Below, one piece after another: positions 6,255-8,070 of a DNA stretch of 8,070 bases. The stretch is taken from positions 1 through 8,070 of the forward strand of contig PAYV01000025.1 in NCBI GenBank assembly GCA_002715305.1. The letters are read 5' to 3'. The notes beneath the pieces are model-generated. The model worked only from the letters and a program-made list of their open reading frames with translations, searched no databases and was not told the DNA's origin. Position 1 is the first letter of the stretch; the number at the start of each line of letters is the position of its first letter. Source of the DNA: Rickettsiales bacterium (GTDB lineage: Bacteria; Pseudomonadota; Alphaproteobacteria; Methylaequorales; Methylaequoraceae). The position numbers and the translations under genes were made by a program.

Positions 6255-8070
6255 TGCAAAGCAATATTGATAAAATAAGTTTACCGGAACCCGATTTTTT
6301 AGAAAACTTAAATAGTCAGCAAAAGGAAGCAGTAACTAATATTGATGGGCCTCTTTTAGTACTTTCAGGAGCAGGAACCGGTAAGACAAGAGTTTTAACT
6401 ACAAGATTGGCTAATATTATTTTTAATAAAAAAGCAAAAATTTCAGAGATTTTATCTGTTACGTTTACAAATAAAGCTGCACTTGAGATGAAACAAAGAG
6501 TAGAAAAAATTCTTAAATTTCCTATCGAAGGAATGTATATTGGAACTTTTCATTCTATAGGTGTTAAAATTCTCAGAAAACATGCAGAATTACTAAATTT
6601 GAAGAGTGATTTTACAATTCTTGATAAAGAAGACCAATTAAGACTTATTAAACAAGTTCTATCTTCTATGAACCTTGATACGAAGAATTATGTACCTAAA
6701 AATTTTTTATATATGATTGACCATATGAAAAACTTAGGTTTTTCTCCTAATGAAATTTCTAACCATGAGTTTGAGATAAAATCTAATGGTAAATTAAGTG
6801 AGATTTATAGTTTTTATCAGCAAAGGCTAAAAAATTTTAACTCAGTTGATTTTGGAGATCTAATTTTACTTCCTCTCATTCTTTTAAGAAAAAATAAAGA
6901 TATACTAGAATTTTACTCAAACAAATTTAAATATATCCTTGTAGATGAATACCAAGATACTAACTCAACTCAATATATGTTGCTAAGATTGCTTGCTGGA
7001 GTTAAAAAAAATATTTGTTGTGTAGGTGATGAAGATCAATCTATTTATGGATGGAGAGGAGCACAATTAAAAAATATTCTAAATTTTGAAAAAGATTTTG
7101 AAAATGCAAAAATTGTTAGACTAGAACAAAATTATAGATCAACAGCAAATATATTAGGTGCGGCAACAAGTTTGATTTCAGAAAACAAAGAAAGAATTGG
7201 AAAGAAGTTGTGGACCATTGATAAAATGGGTAAGCCTGTTGAAATAATTAATATTGATAATGATGAATTGGAAGCATCATTTATTTGTAATAAAATTTCT
7301 GAGTTTCAAAATCTCGGAATAAAACTATCAAACATTGCTATTTTAACAAGGGCAAGCTTTCAATTTAAGGATTTAGAAGATAGATTTATAAAAGAAAGTA
7401 TAAAATATAGGGTTGTTGGTGGTTTACGATTTTATGAACGTAAAGAAATTAAAGATGCAATTGCTTATTTCAGACTTTTGGTAAACAAATTGGATAATCT
7501 ATCTTTAGAGAGGGTCATCAATGTTCCAAAAAGATCCATTGGTCCTTCAACTTTAAAAAAACTTTATGAAATCTCAAAAAGAGAAAAAATTTCACTTTTT
7601 GACGCAATAAAATTTAGTATATCTGAAAATGTTTTTACAAATAAAACTAATGAAAATTTAAATCAATTTTCATTAATTATAGAAAAATATACCTCTATGC
7701 TTGAGACCACTGATCATTCAGAGGTTGCTGGTTCTTTACTTGATGATTGTGGATATACTGAAATGTTACAAAAGGAGAAATCACCAGAATCTGAGGGAAG
7801 ACTTGAGAATTTAAAAAAGCTGGTGATTGATATTAGAAATAGAAATTCATTAAGTGATTTTCTTGAAGAAGTAAGTTTGCTTACAGATACCATAGATAAT
7901 AATTTAAATTTAGAAAAAGTATCATTAATGACGTTACATAGTGCTAAAGGACTAGAGTTTGATTATGTTTTCTTACCCGGTTGGGAAGAAGGTATTTTTC
8001 CCAATCAAAGAAATATAGATGAATACGGAGCAAAAGGACTAGAGGAAGAAAGAAGATTAGGATATGTTGG
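6254..8070 (+). CDS. uvrD: UvrD/PcrA-family superfamily 1 DNA helicase, 3' end beyond window
   Basis: An open frame of 605 complete codons runs off the right edge; full UvrD/PcrA proteins are about 650-780 residues. Helicases of this family move 3' to 5' on single-stranded DNA, using ATP, in nucleotide-excision and mismatch repair. Motifs in order are: Q motif LNSQQKEAV (19-27), Walker A SGAGTGKTR (38-46, K44), FTNKAA (71-76), GTFHS (97-101), DFGDLI (199-204), Walker B VDEYQDT (230-236), motif III GDEDQSIYGWRGA (258-270), QNYRS (292-296) and motif V TLHSAKGLEF (560-569). The window ends inside motif VI, at EEERRLGYV. The UvrD/PcrA type is favoured over Rep or RecB by the ordering and GDEDQSIY spelling, though this is not decisive. 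The ATG at 6254-6256 shares its A with the metH TGA, so translation is probably coupled; no good Shine-Dalgarno site is present. The frame is intact throughout. Confidence 0.92.
   Translation, partial: MQSNIDKISLPEPDFLENLNSQQKEAVTNIDGPLLVLSGAGTGKTRVLTTRLANIIFNKKAKISEILSVTFTNKAALEMKQRVEKILKFPIEGMYIGTFHSIGVKILRKHAELLNLKSDFTILDKEDQLRLIKQVLSSMNLDTKNYVPKNFLYMIDHMKNLGFSPNEISNHEFEIKSNGKLSEIYSFYQQRLKNFNSVDFGDLILLPLILLRKNKDILEFYSNKFKYILVDEYQDTNSTQYMLLRLLAGVKKNICCVGDEDQSIYGWRGAQLKNILNFEKDFENAKIVRLEQNYRSTANILGAATSLISENKERIGKKLWTIDKMGKPVEIINIDNDELEASFICNKISEFQNLGIKLSNIAILTRASFQFKDLEDRFIKESIKYRVVGGLRFYERKEIKDAIAYFRLLVNKLDNLSLERVINVPKRSIGPSTLKKLYEISKREKISLFDAIKFSISENVFTNKTNENLNQFSLIIEKYTSMLETTDHSEVAGSLLDDCGYTEMLQKEKSPESEGRLENLKKLVIDIRNRNSLSDFLEEVSLLTDTIDNNLNLEKVSLMTLHSAKGLEFDYVFLPGWEEGIFPNQRNIDEYGAKGLEEERRLGYV

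Noticed and set aside
1..8070. Mobile element, phage gene, CRISPR array, tRNA or other RNA gene, or a new defence-type system.
   Set aside because: Almost every base is accounted for by six recognisable housekeeping genes with tiny gaps; I saw no spaced direct repeats, transposase or integrase motifs, or tRNA-like fold.

Overview
This window looks like chromosomal housekeeping DNA from a very AT-rich, tightly packed Gram-negative bacterium. I judge GC to be roughly 30% by eye (sampled lines ranged from about 17 to 37%). An outer membrane is implied by the MlaA/MlaC pair. The low GC, spacers of 1-9 bp or overlap within each operon, the lack of Shine-Dalgarno motifs, and a methionine synthase split into two genes together suggest a streamlined alphaproteobacterium, perhaps a marine SAR11-like or related lineage. 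That placement is inference and no marker gene here fixes it.

Layout. On the minus strand, mlaA (651-1571) is followed after 8 bp by mlaC (37-642). They encode the outer-membrane and periplasmic parts of the Mla phospholipid transport pathway. A 113-bp divergent spacer (1572-1684), only about 7% GC, separates them from a plus-strand operon. That operon is metF (1685-2545), the homocysteine-binding part of methionine synthase (2555-3607), the remainder of methionine synthase (3609-6254), and a UvrD/PcrA-type DNA helicase. The helicase starts at 6254, overlaps the methionine synthase stop by one base, and runs off the right edge.

How the genes work together. MetF reduces methylene-tetrahydrofolate to methyl-tetrahydrofolate. 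The two MetH polypeptides, 350 + 881 = 1231 residues against 1227 for the single E. coli chain, pass that methyl group through cobalamin to homocysteine to give methionine. All key MetH residues are present: the zinc cysteines, the cobalamin-binding histidine and the AdoMet-binding motif. The operon is therefore a complete, cobalamin-dependent last step of methionine synthesis. The helicase has no obvious functional link and probably shares only transcription.

I found no mobile element, CRISPR array, RNA gene or clear new system. The points most worth a second look are the exact position of the metH split (a one-base change would restore a single frame), the absence of a lipobox in MlaA, and a 10-bp-arm dyad in the divergent spacer.
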